DNA of 64,000 nt from Magnetospirillum sp. 64-120 (GCA_001898825.1 MKVK01000011.1:1-64000), one strand, 5' to 3'. Positions 30,861 through 39,384 are shown, counted from the stretch's first letter. The notes: a model not told the origin generated them from the letters alone. Made by a program: numbers and translations.

Positions 30861-32170
30861 TGGCCCGCCGCCTGTTCCTGTTCGGCCTGCTGGTGGCCGC
30901 TTTGGTGGCCGCCTCGGTCTGGCTGGCCGATCGTCCCGGTCAGGTGACCGTCCATTGGCAAGGCTGGCGCGTCGACACCTCGGTGCCGGTGCTGCTGATG
31001 GCCATGGTGGCCTTCATGGCGGTGGTGGCCTTTGCCTGGCGTCTGTTGGGGATGGTGGTCGGCGCCCCGGGGCGTTTCCTGGCGCGGCGGCGCGAGGCCC
31101 GTATCCAGCGCGGCTACGCGGCCTTGTCCGACGGTTTGGCGGCGGTGGCCGTCGGCGACCGCAAGCGGGCCGGAAAATTGGCCAAACAGGCCGACAGGCT
31201 GCTGGCCGACCCGGCCCTGACCGGCTTGCTGACCGCCCAGGCGGCGGAACTGTCCGGCGACGAGGCCGAGGCGGAAAAGCGCCTTTCCTCCATGGTGGAA
31301 AGGCCGCAGACGGCGGCTTTGGGCCTGAAGGGCTTGCTGACTTTGGCCAAGCGGCGCGGCGACAACGCCGCCGCCCTGGATTACGCCCGCCGGGCCTGGG
31401 CCCTGGGGGCGCCGGCCGCCGATCTGGCGACCGATCTGTTCGACCTGCAGGCCCGCGCCGGCCAGTGGGTGGAAGCCGAGGCGACCCTGGACGAAGCACG
31501 CAAGCGTCGTGCCCTGGCCCCCGAGGATATCCGCCACCGTCAGGCCCTGACCCAATACGAGCGTTCGCTCCAGGCCGAGCGCGACGGCGACCCGGCCAGC
31601 GCCTTGTCATTGGCGCAAAAGGCCCATCAATCCGACCTGACCCTGGTGATCGCGGCGGCGCGAGTGGCGCGGCTGCTGCATCGCGCCGGCAAGGATCGCA
31701 AGGCGGCGGCGGCGTTAACCAGCACCTGGCAGGTGGCGCCCCATCCGCTGCTGGTCGAGGCCTGGCTGGCCCTGGCCCCGGCGGAAACCCCGCTGCAACG
31801 GGTCAAGCGCCTGGAAAAGCTGGTCAAGGCCAATCCCGACGCGGCCGACGGCCATGTCGCCCTGGCCGAAGCGGCCTTGGCCGCCAAGTTGTGGGGCGAG
31901 GCCCGCAATCATTTGGAACAGGCGGCGCGCCAACGCCCCGGTGCCGCTGTGTTCATCCTGCTGGCGCGGCTGGAGCGCGAGGAACGCCAGGATGAAGCCG
32001 CGGCCCAGGCCTGGATGTCCAAGGTCGTCACCGCCCCGGCCGAGCCGGCCTGGCATTGCGCGTCGTGCGGCAAGCCCGCCGACCTGTGGACCAGCACCTG
32101 TCCGTCCTGCGGCACGCCGGACAGCCTGTGGTGGGGAAGCAAGGCCCAGGCCTTGCTGCCGGCGCCTTAA
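30857..32170 (+). CDS. hemY: HemY-like membrane TPR protein with C-terminal zinc-ribbon motif
   Basis: A 437-residue protein. Two membrane helices (about residues 5-25 and 43-65) with the HemY-type segment VTVHWQGWRVDTSVPVLL are followed by a long TPR region. The C-terminus adds WHCASCGKPADLW and CPSCGTPDSLWW, two CxxC pairs that look like a rubredoxin-type zinc module, as in the heptosyl-lipid regulator LapB. Proteobacterial HemY homologues of this type are not protoporphyrinogen oxidases; their exact role is unclear. It starts by GTGA overlap with the Mic60 fusion, so the two are probably coupled. Its stop overlaps convergent cyaY (TTAA). Confidence 0.82.
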   Translation: MMARRLFLFGLLVAALVAASVWLADRPGQVTVHWQGWRVDTSVPVLLMAMVAFMAVVAFAWRLLGMVVGAPGRFLARRREARIQRGYAALSDGLAAVAVGDRKRAGKLAKQADRLLADPALTGLLTAQAAELSGDEAEAEKRLSSMVERPQTAALGLKGLLTLAKRRGDNAAALDYARRAWALGAPAADLATDLFDLQARAGQWVEAEATLDEARKRRALAPEDIRHRQALTQYERSLQAERDGDPASALSLAQKAHQSDLTLVIAAARVARLLHRAGKDRKAAAALTSTWQVAPHPLLVEAWLALAPAETPLQRVKRLEKLVKANPDAADGHVALAEAALAAKLWGEARNHLEQAARQRPGAAVFILLARLEREERQDEAAAQAWMSKVVTAPAEPAWHCASCGKPADLWTSTCPSCGTPDSLWWGSKAQALLPAP

Positions 32171-32493
32171 AACTCGATGTCGATGCCGAACTTGGCCTTC
32201 AGTTCGGCGGCCAGGACCTGCGGCAGCTTCGCCGCCGGGTCGCGGGTGCTTTGCCATTGGCCGTCGGCGTAATCGTAATGGCTGGCGCCGCTGACCGGCG
32301 ACGACATCCAGATCTGCCGGTTGGGGGCATGCTTGTTGATGACGTACTGACCGCCGCTTTCCAGCGACAGGGTCAGAATGCCGCCTTGCAATTCGGCGTC
32401 GACGTCGTCGCCCAGCAGGTCGTCGATGGTGTCGGCCATCCGGTTCAGCAATTGGTCGGCGGCGGAGGTGAAGCGGCTTTCGTCGGTGCTCAT
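32167..32493 (-). CDS. cyaY: Iron-sulfur assembly protein CyaY (bacterial frataxin)
   Basis: A 108-residue frataxin. The acidic first helix (MADTIDDLLGDDVDAEL) provides the iron-binding ridge, and the central sheet carries the conserved YVINKHAPNRQIWMSSPVSG with its invariant Asn and Trp, then HYDY. CyaY binds iron and IscS and modulates cluster assembly on IscU. It is thus functionally tied to the isc operon 10 kb away, though here it stands alone opposite hemY. Confidence 0.96.
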   Translation of the reverse strand: MSTDESRFTSAADQLLNRMADTIDDLLGDDVDAELQGGILTLSLESGGQYVINKHAPNRQIWMSSPVSGASHYDYADGQWQSTRDPAAKLPQVLAAELKAKFGIDIEF

Positions 32494-32660
32494 GGTCGGT
32501 CCTTATCCCTTTCTGGAGCCCGACACTATCCAAGATGCGGGCGTCCGCCAAGGCTATCGGGTGATTACCGTATTTGTTGTGGACGAGGGACGGGCGAGCG
32601 TTAATACTGTTGCATATGCAGGAACCCCGATAGAGGGTCCGCTAACAGAGGGAGACATCC

Positions 32661-32987
32661 ATGACTCGCATCATGGTGATTGAAACCGAGGCGCGTGCCC
32701 GCCAGGCGCTGAAGTCCATTCTGGAGGGGGCTGGCTACGAAGTGGTCGTCGCCACCGATTCGGGTGACGCCATCAGCCGCCATTCGGTCAATCCAGCCGA
32801 TCTGATCATCGCCGACGGGGTCGATGAACCACCGCCCGGCGCCCGGATCCTGGCTGTACCCGGTGGAACCGACCAGCGCCGGGCCATGCTTTCCGAGCGC
32901 CTGCGCCTGTCGGGGGCCAAGAATTTCCTGCCCAAGCCGTTCCGTCGCGACGATCTTTTGGATGCGGTTCTGGCCAGCTTGGCCTGA
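32661..32987 (+). CDS. Stand-alone response-regulator receiver domain
   Basis: A 108-residue single receiver domain without output. The acidic pocket is altered (VIETE in place of VDDE), the phosphoacceptor position is the Asp in [10 protein letters not shown], and the Lys of [15 protein letters not shown] is present. The beta4 Thr/Ser region is shortened. It could be a CheY-like or single-domain response regulator that signals by protein contact. A GGAG ribosome site lies before the ATG at 32661. Confidence 0.78.
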   Translation: MTRIMVIETEARARQALKSILEGAGYEVVVATDSGDAISRHSVNPADLIIADGVDEPPPGARILAVPGGTDQRRAMLSERLRLSGAKNFLPKPFRRDDLLDAVLASLA

Positions 32988-33033
32988 ATTCGGACCACGG
33001 CGTAAAAAGCTGAAAAAAAGTGCGAACCCACGC

Positions 33034-33062
33034 TTGCGCCCGCCCGGGGTTTTCTGTATAGA
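33034..33062 (+). promoter_or_regulatory. Sigma70-like promoter of rpmE
   Basis: A TTGCGC -35 box (33034-33039) and a TATAGA -10 box (33057-33062) are separated by 17 bases. Transcription would start about 25 bases before the L31 start codon. Confidence 0.5.
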
Positions 33063-33093
33063 GGGCGCCTTCGATTTGCAAAGCAGGACGGCC

Positions 33094-33318
33094 ATGAAGA
33101 ACGATATTCATCCCGATTACCATGACATCAACGTGGTGATGACGGACGGCACCGAATTCACGACTCGTTCGACCATGGGCAAGGCCGGCGACACTCTGCG
33201 CCTGGACATCGACCCCAAGTCTCATCCGGCTTGGACCGGCGTGCACCGCATGGTGGACTCGGGTGGTCAGATCGCCAAGTTCAACAAGCGTTTCGCCAGC
33301 TTCGGCATCAAGTCGTAA
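33094..33318 (+). CDS. rpmE: 50S ribosomal protein L31
   Basis: A 74-residue ribosomal protein ([19 protein letters not shown], then SHPAWTG and FNKRF). It lacks the four cysteines of the zinc-binding type and so is the C-minus form; the usual alphaproteobacterial L31 is of this kind. The ATG at 33094 gives the normal length. It has its own promoter-like sequence and a strong terminator, so it is probably monocistronic. Confidence 0.96.
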   Translation: MKNDIHPDYHDINVVMTDGTEFTTRSTMGKAGDTLRLDIDPKSHPAWTGVHRMVDSGGQIAKFNKRFASFGIKS

Positions 33319-33364
33319 GTCTTGTCTTCAGCGGTTCGCCGCTGGACAGCCGTTAAGCGGAATA

Positions 33365-33397
33365 AAGCCGTCAGATGCTTGTCTGACGGCTTTTTCC
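33365..33397 (+). terminator. Rho-independent terminator of rpmE
   Basis: An 11-base perfect stem, AAGCCGTCAGA at 33365-33375 with TCTGACGGCTT at 33382-33392, a 6-base loop and a TTTTT run directly after. Confidence 0.93.
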
Positions 33398-33488
33398 TTG
33401 TTTATTGTGGACTTCGCTGCGTTAAGACGGTACAGCAAGCGAGGGGGTAGGGAGGCTTTCGAGCCTGAATGGCGGACGCGCATAGACC

Positions 33489-35294
33489 ATGATCATCGTC
33501 CACTACGAGGTATATGTCCTCGAAGGTCGCGGATGGATGCTGCATGCGCGTTTTCCCCGCATGGAGCGCGAAAGCGCGCTTGCCGAAGCGAAAGAGCTTG
33601 AGACCTCTCTGAAGCTTCAGGTCCGGGTTGTCCGCGAGACCTATTACACCGACAACAACGCCTTCGAAGAAGCCGAGATCTACGTCACCGGCGGCAAGGT
33701 CGAGCGCGCCGTCGCGCAGGCCAAAAGCGGCGGCGGTGGCGGCAAGTCATCCTGGGGGGCGCCCGGAGGAAGCGGTGGGGGCGCGTCAAAGCCGGCCGCC
33801 GCCGCAGGCAAGGCGCGGCGCGGCAAGCCCGCCCCCAAGTCGTTCAGCGGCGGCAAGCTGGCCATGTCCGAGGTCGAGGTGGCGCAGGCCCGCCAGGTTC
33901 TGTCGCGGCTGCTGGCCATCGGCGCCTGCGGCTTGGCGGTGGCCTTGCTGGCCATCAAGATCACCCCCAACATCATCATGGGGCTGTGGAAGATGGGGTT
34001 CGGCATCAAGGTCGACGCCGCCAGCTACAGCCAGTTGCTGATGGTGGTCTTCGCTTTGGCCTTCCTGATGACCTCGGTGCCGCTGGCGCTGAAATTCATG
34101 CCGCGCAAGGGGGGCGGGGGGCGGTCGCGGCCGGCGACCTTCGCCCCGGCGCCGGCGCCGGTGGCCGGCCGGCCCAAGGCCATCAGCAAGGAAATGAAGA
34201 AGTCCTTGGACAAATTGGCCAAGGAAGCCGAAAGCGTCCCGCCGCCCCAGGACGACGGCGACGACGACCTGCCGCCCCTGGACCTGGACCTGGACGACGA
34301 CAAGTCGCTGGTCGAGGAAGTGGCCGAGGTCGAGCGTGAACAAAACAAAGAACAACAGGAAAAGCCCGCCAAGGAAGAGCCGGCGCCGACCCAAAGCGTC
34401 GAGGCGCAGCTGCCCAAGGTGGGCAAGTTCCTGAACGGCGCCATGGAAGCCGTGCGTCAGGAACGCATCACCATGGACAACTACAACCGCTTCGCCATGC
34501 ACCTTTACATGGCGGGCGCGGTCGAGGCGATGATCGAGTTCCGCAAATTGGGCGCCAAGGCCATGGAGCCGTTGATGGAAGAGGCGCTGGAGCAGCTGGG
34601 GACCCGGGGCGAAAGTGCGCGGAACTTCCATGACAAGCTGCCCGAATACCGTCGCGAGGCCCGCTATAAATCCGTGGTGGAAGCCGGGCGCAACGCCATG
34701 GGCAACTTCCTGCTGGGCGACGAGATGGGGGCGCATCTGGCCATCCGCGACATTTATCGCGACTGGAACCGCAAGACGGACCAGAAACAGGGGCAGATGA
34801 TGACGGTGTTGTTCACCGACATGGTGGATTCCACCAACATGACGCAAATTCGCGGCGACGCCGCGGCCCAGGAAATCGTCCGTCGCCATAACCTGATCGT
34901 GCGCGGCGCCCTGTCGCGCTTTGGCGGCCACGAGGTCAAGCATACCGGCGACGGCATCATGGCGTCCTTCCTGTCGGCGGCGGGGGCCATCGACGCCATG
35001 GTTCAGGTTCAGCGCCAGGTGGCCGAGCATAACGCCCGTATGCCCAGTCAGGTCCTGCATCTGCGCATCGGTCTGAATGCCGGCGAGCCCATTCAGGAAG
35101 AAGACGACCTGTTCGGCTCGACCGTGCAATTGGCCGCCCGTGTCTGCGCCGCCACCGGCACCGACGAGATTTACTGCACCGCCTCGGTGATGGAACTGGC
35201 CGGCAAGCCCGGTTCCATGTTCCGTTCGGTGGGGGCGAAGGCGGTCAAGGGCTTCCGCGACCCCATCACCATGTATGAAATCCTTTGGAAGTGA
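33489..35294 (+). CDS. Membrane-bound class III adenylate/guanylate cyclase with extra N-terminal domain
   Basis: A 601-residue protein. Residues 1-68 form a small alpha/beta-looking domain (MIIVHYEVYVLEGRGWMLHA, ETYYTDNNAFEEAEIYVTG), then a Gly/Ala-rich linker, two membrane helices at about 140-160 and 178-203, a highly acidic linker (DDGDDDLPPLDLDLDDD), a helical region, and a C-terminal class III cyclase domain. The two metal-binding Asp residues are in LFTDMVDST (about 444) and HTGDGIMASF (about 488); the transition-state region reads STVQLAARVCA. It should make cAMP or cGMP; which one is not clear. I do not recognise the N-terminal domain. Its stop abuts that of convergent rcdA exactly. 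Confidence 0.87.
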   Translation: MIIVHYEVYVLEGRGWMLHARFPRMERESALAEAKELETSLKLQVRVVRETYYTDNNAFEEAEIYVTGGKVERAVAQAKSGGGGGKSSWGAPGGSGGGASKPAAAAGKARRGKPAPKSFSGGKLAMSEVEVAQARQVLSRLLAIGACGLAVALLAIKITPNIIMGLWKMGFGIKVDAASYSQLLMVVFALAFLMTSVPLALKFMPRKGGGGRSRPATFAPAPAPVAGRPKAISKEMKKSLDKLAKEAESVPPPQDDGDDDLPPLDLDLDDDKSLVEEVAEVEREQNKEQQEKPAKEEPAPTQSVEAQLPKVGKFLNGAMEAVRQERITMDNYNRFAMHLYMAGAVEAMIEFRKLGAKAMEPLMEEALEQLGTRGESARNFHDKLPEYRREARYKSVVEAGRNAMGNFLLGDEMGAHLAIRDIYRDWNRKTDQKQGQMMTVLFTDMVDSTNMTQIRGDAAAQEIVRRHNLIVRGALSRFGGHEVKHTGDGIMASFLSAAGAIDAMVQVQRQVAEHNARMPSQVLHLRIGLNAGEPIQEEDDLFGSTVQLAARVCAATGTDEIYCTASVMELAGKPGSMFRSVGAKAVKGFRDPITMYEILWK

Positions 35295-35693
35295 TTAGTT
35301 CAGTCTTTGCAGCATCTGGTTTTCCAGCCGCGCCACCCGCTGGTACAGGCTAAGGGACCGCGCCAGCAGGCTTTGCAGCCCCTTGGGCAGGCATTCGTCG
35401 TGATCGTGGCTTTGGTCCAGGCAGACATCGCACCCCGACAGACGGTTGGCTTCGGCCAGTGCCTCGGTGATGTCGATTTCCCCTTCATGCACGGCGCGTT
35501 GCATCAGCAGCCAGGCCATCACCTGGGTCAGCCGCGACGTCACCCGCATGGCTTCGCACGACATGCGCAAGCCTTGCAGGGCTTCGCAATACCGTCTTTC
35601 ACGGTGTTCGACGTAACGGGCGTAATTGCGGGCCTCGACCATCAAAGCCATGGCTTCGTCGTAGGTGCCGCCGAAAAAGGCCGCTTGCAACAT
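35295..35693 (-). CDS. rcdA: RcdA-like DUF1465 protein (regulator of CtrA degradation)
   Basis: A 132-residue helical protein of the DUF1465 family. The core EALQGLRMSCEAMRVTSRL, MAWLLMQRAVHEGEI and EALAEANRL match RcdA, the Caulobacter adaptor that helps ClpXP degrade the master regulator CtrA. It is somewhat shorter than the Caulobacter protein. The ATG at 35693 is chosen because GGGAGC lies 7 bases before it; a longer start at 35750 lacks such a site. An unusual cysteine-histidine segment (CDVCLDQSHDHDEC) near residue 95 might bind metal. Confidence 0.8.
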   Translation of the reverse strand: MLQAAFFGGTYDEAMALMVEARNYARYVEHRERRYCEALQGLRMSCEAMRVTSRLTQVMAWLLMQRAVHEGEIDITEALAEANRLSGCDVCLDQSHDHDECLPKGLQSLLARSLSLYQRVARLENQMLQRLN

Positions 35694-35759
35694 GGCAACG
35701 CTCCCTGTCGGGATCCTGGCCTTCCGGCCAGAATGCTTCCCTGGTAACAACGTCGCGAT

Positions 35760-35888
35760 CCGTCTATAGGATGGAAAGTGTTGTGGAAAATATCAAGAGG
35801 TAAAATCAGCATAAAACTCAGTGATAAATTAGATAAAATTATAAATATTGAATTCAGTTCATGTAGTAGTCATAGTTTTTGTAAGGTA
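35760..35888. other. AT-rich intergenic stretch
   Basis: About 130 bases, strikingly AT-rich against the surrounding GC-rich genes, with runs such as GATAAATTAGATAAAATTAT. It separates rcdA from a small plus-strand gene. It may hold promoters for one or both genes or a nucleoid-protein binding site; no clear hairpin or box was identified. Confidence 0.5.
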
Positions 35889-35912
35889 TCAACCTGATGA
35901 TACGAGGTCGCC

Positions 35913-36107
35913 ATGCGCTTCGTTGTCGCTGAATCGTTCGACAAGAGCGAAATAAATCATTTTTTCGACGCGGACATCAGTTGTCGTATCGGCGGCGTGA
36001 TCAAGTCCCGCAGCGGAAAGATTTATCGGGTCGAGGATTTTGCCTGGCATACCGACACTTTTGACCACACGCCTAACGTGCGGGTGCTGCTGAAGCGCGA
36101 GAAGTGA
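35913..36107 (+). CDS. Small conserved-looking hypothetical protein (64 aa)
   Basis: A 64-residue basic/acidic mixed protein that I do not recognise (MRFVVAESFDKSEINHFFD at the start, VRVLLKREK at the end). GAGG lies about 6 bases before the ATG, codon use fits the neighbours, and a good terminator follows directly after the stop; these support it as a real gene. No membrane segment or known motif is visible. Confidence 0.6.
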   Translation: MRFVVAESFDKSEINHFFDADISCRIGGVIKSRSGKIYRVEDFAWHTDTFDHTPNVRVLLKREK

Positions 36108-36118
36108 CGCCGGCAAAA

Positions 36119-36152
36119 TCAAACCCCGACAGGGATTCCCGTCGGGGTTTTA
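36119..36152. terminator. Bidirectional rho-independent terminator
   Basis: Arms AACCCCGAC (36121-36129) and GTCGGGGTT (36140-36148) pair perfectly over a 10-base loop. A T run follows on the plus strand and an A-rich stretch precedes it, so it can serve both the 64-residue gene and the convergent thioesterase gene. Confidence 0.9.
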
Positions 36153-36156
36153 GGTG

Positions 36157-36591
36157 TCATCCCTGGTGACGCAGGAACGCGTCGCGGATGAAAGCGGGGA
36201 TGGGCGTCGGGCGTTGGGTGGCGCGTTCGACGAAGACATGGGTCCAATGGCCGTCGGCGGCGGCTTCTTCGGACGTTTCGCCGAACAAAGCGATGCCATA
36301 GCGGACCGACGAATTGCCCACATGTTCGATGCGCAAGCCGCCGCTGACCGGTTCCGGCCAGGATAGCGGCCGCCGAAAGCTGCAGCGGCTTTCGGCGGCA
36401 AAGGTCATGACGGGACCGGTCATGATGTCCATGGCGCAGGGACCACGCAGGAAGTCCACCACCACCATCTCGAAAAAGCGGTAATACTCGACGTTGTTGA
36501 TGTGGCCGAACATGTCGTTGTCCGACCACCGCGTCTGGATGGTGGTCACATAGGGGAAATCCTGGCGCCGGGGCGCGGGGGCTCGGCTCAT
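36157..36591 (-). CDS. Acyl-CoA thioesterase, 4HBT hot-dog fold
   Basis: A 144-residue single hot-dog domain. The sequence TRWSDNDMFGHINNVEYYRFFE carries the catalytic Asp and the HxNN motif typical of the 4-hydroxybenzoyl-CoA thioesterase/YbgC group, and GIALFGETSEEAAADGHWTHVFVER is the central strand pair. It hydrolyses acyl-CoA; the acyl chain is not predictable. The ATG at 36591 overlaps the upstream 3-hydroxybutyrate dehydrogenase stop by 4 bases (ATGA), so the two are cotranscribed and likely act in the same CoA/ketone-body metabolism. Confidence 0.9.
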   Translation of the reverse strand: MSRAPAPRRQDFPYVTTIQTRWSDNDMFGHINNVEYYRFFEMVVVDFLRGPCAMDIMTGPVMTFAAESRCSFRRPLSWPEPVSGGLRIEHVGNSSVRYGIALFGETSEEAAADGHWTHVFVERATQRPTPIPAFIRDAFLRHQG

Positions 36592-37364
36592 TGCGCGGTC
36601 CAGCCGCCATCCATGGTCAGGTTGGTGCCGGTCATGTTGCTGGCGGCGTCCGAGCACAGGAACACCGCCAGTTCACCCAATTGTTCCGGGGTGGTGAAAC
36701 GCTTGGACGGCTGCTTTTCCGACAGCAGGTCGCGGCCGGCATCGGCCACCGACAACCCTTGCGCCTCGGCGCGGGCGTCGATCTGCTTTTGCACCAAGGG
36801 CGTCAGCACCCAGCCGGGGCAGATGGCGTTGCAGGTGATGCCGGTCTCGGCGTTTTCCAGGGCGACGACCTTGGTCAGGCCGACGATGCCGTGCTTGGCC
36901 GCCACATAGGCCGATTTGTTGACGGAGGCCACCTGGCCGTGCACCGAGGCGACGTTGATCAGCCGGCCCCAGCCCTTGGCCTGCATGGCCGGCAGGGCGG
37001 CGCGGATGGTGTGGAAGGCGGAAGACAGGTTGATGGCGATCACCGCGTCCCAGCGGGCGGCGGGGAAGTTCTGCACCGGGTCCACATGCTGGATGCCGGC
37101 GTTGTTGACCAAGATGTCGACGCTGCCCAGGCGCTTTTGCGCGTCTTCCACCAGGGCGACGCATTCGTCGGCCTTGGACAGGTCGGCGCCGTTGTAGAGC
37201 ACCGGCACGCCGAATTCCTTTTCCATGCCGGCGCGCAGTTCCTCGATGCCGTCGCCGAAGCCGTTCAGCATGATGCCGCAGCCCTGCGCCGCCAGCGACC
37301 GGGCGATGCCCAGACCGATGCCGCTGGTGGAACCGGTAACCACCGCATGACGTCCCTTCAACAT
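36588..37364 (-). CDS. D-3-hydroxybutyrate dehydrogenase
   Basis: A 258-residue short-chain dehydrogenase that interconverts 3-hydroxybutyrate and acetoacetate with NAD, the step that returns polyhydroxybutyrate breakdown products to central metabolism. The cofactor motif is TGSTSGIGLGIA, the structural motif NNAG is in ILVNNAGIQHV, and the catalytic residues are Ser in NVASVHG and YVAAK. The segments GIQHVDPVQNFP and PGWVLTPLVQKQI are characteristic of the 3-hydroxybutyrate-specific branch. The DUF1192 gene lies 17 bases beyond the start on the same strand. Confidence 0.93.
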   Translation of the reverse strand: MLKGRHAVVTGSTSGIGLGIARSLAAQGCGIMLNGFGDGIEELRAGMEKEFGVPVLYNGADLSKADECVALVEDAQKRLGSVDILVNNAGIQHVDPVQNFPAARWDAVIAINLSSAFHTIRAALPAMQAKGWGRLINVASVHGQVASVNKSAYVAAKHGIVGLTKVVALENAETGITCNAICPGWVLTPLVQKQIDARAEAQGLSVADAGRDLLSEKQPSKRFTTPEQLGELAVFLCSDAASNMTGTNLTMDGGWTAQ

Positions 37365-37380
37365 GATCGATCCCCTTGTC

Positions 37381-37566
37381 TTATGGTTTTCTGAACAGGG
37401 CCTCGGCCCCCAGTTTGACGCTTTCCTTGGCGGCGATGGCGGCTTCGGCGCGGGTGATCTCGGCTTTCAGCTCGCCGATATAGTCGCGCAGTTCCTCGAT
37501 TCCCATGACCTCCAGGTTGCGCAAGGACGCCACCTTCTTCTTGGGTTCCAGGTCGTCCCAATCCAT
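37381..37566 (-). CDS. DUF1192 family small protein
   Basis: A 61-residue protein starting MDWDDLEPKKK with a helical, coiled-coil-prone core (IEELRDYIGELKAEITRAEA), the hallmark of alphaproteobacterial DUF1192. Its function is unknown to me. AAGGAGAA lies about 5 bases before the ATG at 37566. It is the first gene of the unit running into 3-hydroxybutyrate dehydrogenase and thioesterase. Confidence 0.85.
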   Translation of the reverse strand: MDWDDLEPKKKVASLRNLEVMGIEELRDYIGELKAEITRAEAAIAAKESVKLGAEALFRKP

Positions 37567-37650
37567 CCGCGTTCTCCTTCGCCGCTTGCCAGGACGGCCT
37601 GAACGTACCAGATTGACCCCAACCGGGACAGACCAAGAAAGAACACGACC

Positions 37651-38643
37651 ATGTTGCCGTCCACCATGACCTGCATCGAGATTTCCACCCCCGGCGATTG
37701 CGACGTCCTGAAGACCGCAACGCGGCCCTTGCCGGTGGCCGGGCCGGGGCAGGTTCTGATCAAGGTGGCGGCGGCGGGGATCAACCGCCCCGACGTGTTG
37801 CAGCGCCAGGGCGCCTATCCGGCGCCGCCCGGCGCGTCCGACCTGCCCGGTCTGGAAGTGTCGGGCACCATTGCCGCCTTGGGGGCGGGGGTGACGCAGT
37901 GGGGCTTGGGGGATTCGGTCTGCGCGCTTTGCGCCGGTGGCGGCTATGCCGAATATGTGGCGGTGGACGCCCGCCATTGCCTGCCCATTCCCGACGACCT
38001 GCATTTCACCGAAGCGGCGGTTTTGCCGGAAACCCTGTTCACCGTCTGGCACAACGTGTTCGAGCGCGGTCAGCTGAAGGCGGGCGAGACGTTCCTGGTT
38101 CATGGCGGCGCGTCCGGCATCGGCACCACCGCCATCCAACTGGCCAAGGCCATGGGCGCCAGGGTGTTCGCCACCGCCGGTGGCGCCGCCAAATGCGCGG
38201 CCTGCGTCAAGTTGGGCGCCGACCGCGCCATCGACTACCAGACCGAGGATTTCGTCGAGGTGATCAAGGCCGAGTGCGGCGGCAAGGGGGTGGACGTCAT
38301 CTTGGACATGGTGGGCGGCGATTACTTGCCCCGCAACGTCAAGTGCCTGGGCTTCGACGGCCGTCTGGTCAACATCGCCTTCATGAAGGGGCCGGTGGCG
38401 GAAATGAACATGATGCCGGTGATGCTGCGGCGGCTGACGCTGACCGGCTCGACGCTGCGGCCGCAATCGGACGATGCCAAGGCGCGCATGGCCCAAGGCT
38501 TGCTGGACCATGTCTGGCCCCTGGTAGCGGCGGGAAGCGTGCGGCCGCTGATCCATGCCCAGTTCCCCTTGGCGCAGGCGGCTGACGCGCACAAGCTGAT
38601 GGAAACAAACACCCATGTGGGCAAGATCGTGTTGAGCGTTTGA
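37651..38643 (+). CDS. NAD(P)H-quinone oxidoreductase, PIG3/zinc-less MDR family
   Basis: A 330-residue medium-chain reductase. The N-terminal GroES-like fold contains AAAGINRPDVLQRQGAYPAPP, the signature of the PIG3-type quinone oxidoreductases. The nucleotide-binding motif is VHGGASGIGTTAIQLA. No zinc-ligand set is present, so it is a zinc-independent reductase. A second Met at 37666 is an alternative start. It is divergent from the DUF1192 gene. Confidence 0.9.
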   Translation: MLPSTMTCIEISTPGDCDVLKTATRPLPVAGPGQVLIKVAAAGINRPDVLQRQGAYPAPPGASDLPGLEVSGTIAALGAGVTQWGLGDSVCALCAGGGYAEYVAVDARHCLPIPDDLHFTEAAVLPETLFTVWHNVFERGQLKAGETFLVHGGASGIGTTAIQLAKAMGARVFATAGGAAKCAACVKLGADRAIDYQTEDFVEVIKAECGGKGVDVILDMVGGDYLPRNVKCLGFDGRLVNIAFMKGPVAEMNMMPVMLRRLTLTGSTLRPQSDDAKARMAQGLLDHVWPLVAAGSVRPLIHAQFPLAQAADAHKLMETNTHVGKIVLSV

Positions 38644-38758
38644 CCGCTGGCCCGGCCTCCCATATAAATACCGCAATCCCAAAAGTGCCCCGCCATTGGC
38701 ACCGGGACCGACGCCTTGACCGGCCGGTTCCGCACGAGATTTCGCAAGGAGATAACTT

Positions 38759-39331
38759 ATGGCTCTGCCGCTTATGCCCAAAGCGACTGCCGTCTGGCTG
38801 GTCGAGAACACCGCTCTCAGCTTTGAGCAGATCGCCGAGTTCTGTGGTTTGCATTCCCTGGAAGTGCAGGCCATTGCCGACGGCGAAGTGGCGACCGGCA
38901 TCGTCGGCTTGGATCCGGTGGCCAACGGCCAGATCACCAAGGCCGAACTGGAACGCTGCGAAGCCGACCCGGACGCCACCTTGCGTCTGAACGTCACCGA
39001 TTATCCGCAGCCCCGCGCCAAGCCCAAGGGCGCCCGCTACACCCCGGTGTCCAAGCGGCAGGATCGCCCCGACGCTCTGGCCTGGCTGCTGAAGCACCAC
39101 CCGGAACTGTCGGACGCCCAATTGTGCAAGCTGATCGGCACCACCAAGCCGACCATCCAGTCGGTGCGTGAAAAGAGCCACTGGAACGCCGCCAACATCA
39201 AGCCGCGCAACCCGGTCACCTTGGGCCTGTGCACCGAGCTGGACCTGGAGAAGGCCGTCGCCATCGGTCGCGGCCGCGCCGGCGGCCCGGTCAGCCCGCA
39301 ATACCAGGACGACAGCGAAGACGCCGAATAA
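38759..39331 (+). CDS. trcR: TrcR-type cell-cycle transcriptional regulator (DUF1013)
   Basis: A 190-residue protein of the DUF1013 family. It starts MALPLMPKATAVWLVENT with a first helix-turn-helix-like segment (LSFEQIAEFCGLHSLEV) and has a second one at LSDAQLCKLIGTTKPTIQSV followed by SHWNAANIKPRNPVTLGLC. It is highly conserved in alphaproteobacteria and named a cell-cycle transcriptional regulator. AAGGAG lies 8 bases before the ATG. A strong terminator follows. Confidence 0.9.
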   Translation: MALPLMPKATAVWLVENTALSFEQIAEFCGLHSLEVQAIADGEVATGIVGLDPVANGQITKAELERCEADPDATLRLNVTDYPQPRAKPKGARYTPVSKRQDRPDALAWLLKHHPELSDAQLCKLIGTTKPTIQSVREKSHWNAANIKPRNPVTLGLCTELDLEKAVAIGRGRAGGPVSPQYQDDSEDAE

Positions 39332-39353
39332 GCCGTCTTTGCCATAATCGACG

Positions 39354-39384
39354 AAACGCCCGCCACAAAGCGGGCGTTTTTGTT
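39354..39384 (+). terminator. Rho-independent terminator of trcR
   Basis: Perfect 10-base stem AAACGCCCGC (39354-39363) / GCGGGCGTTT (39370-39379) with a 6-base loop, followed by a T-rich tail. Confidence 0.93.
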
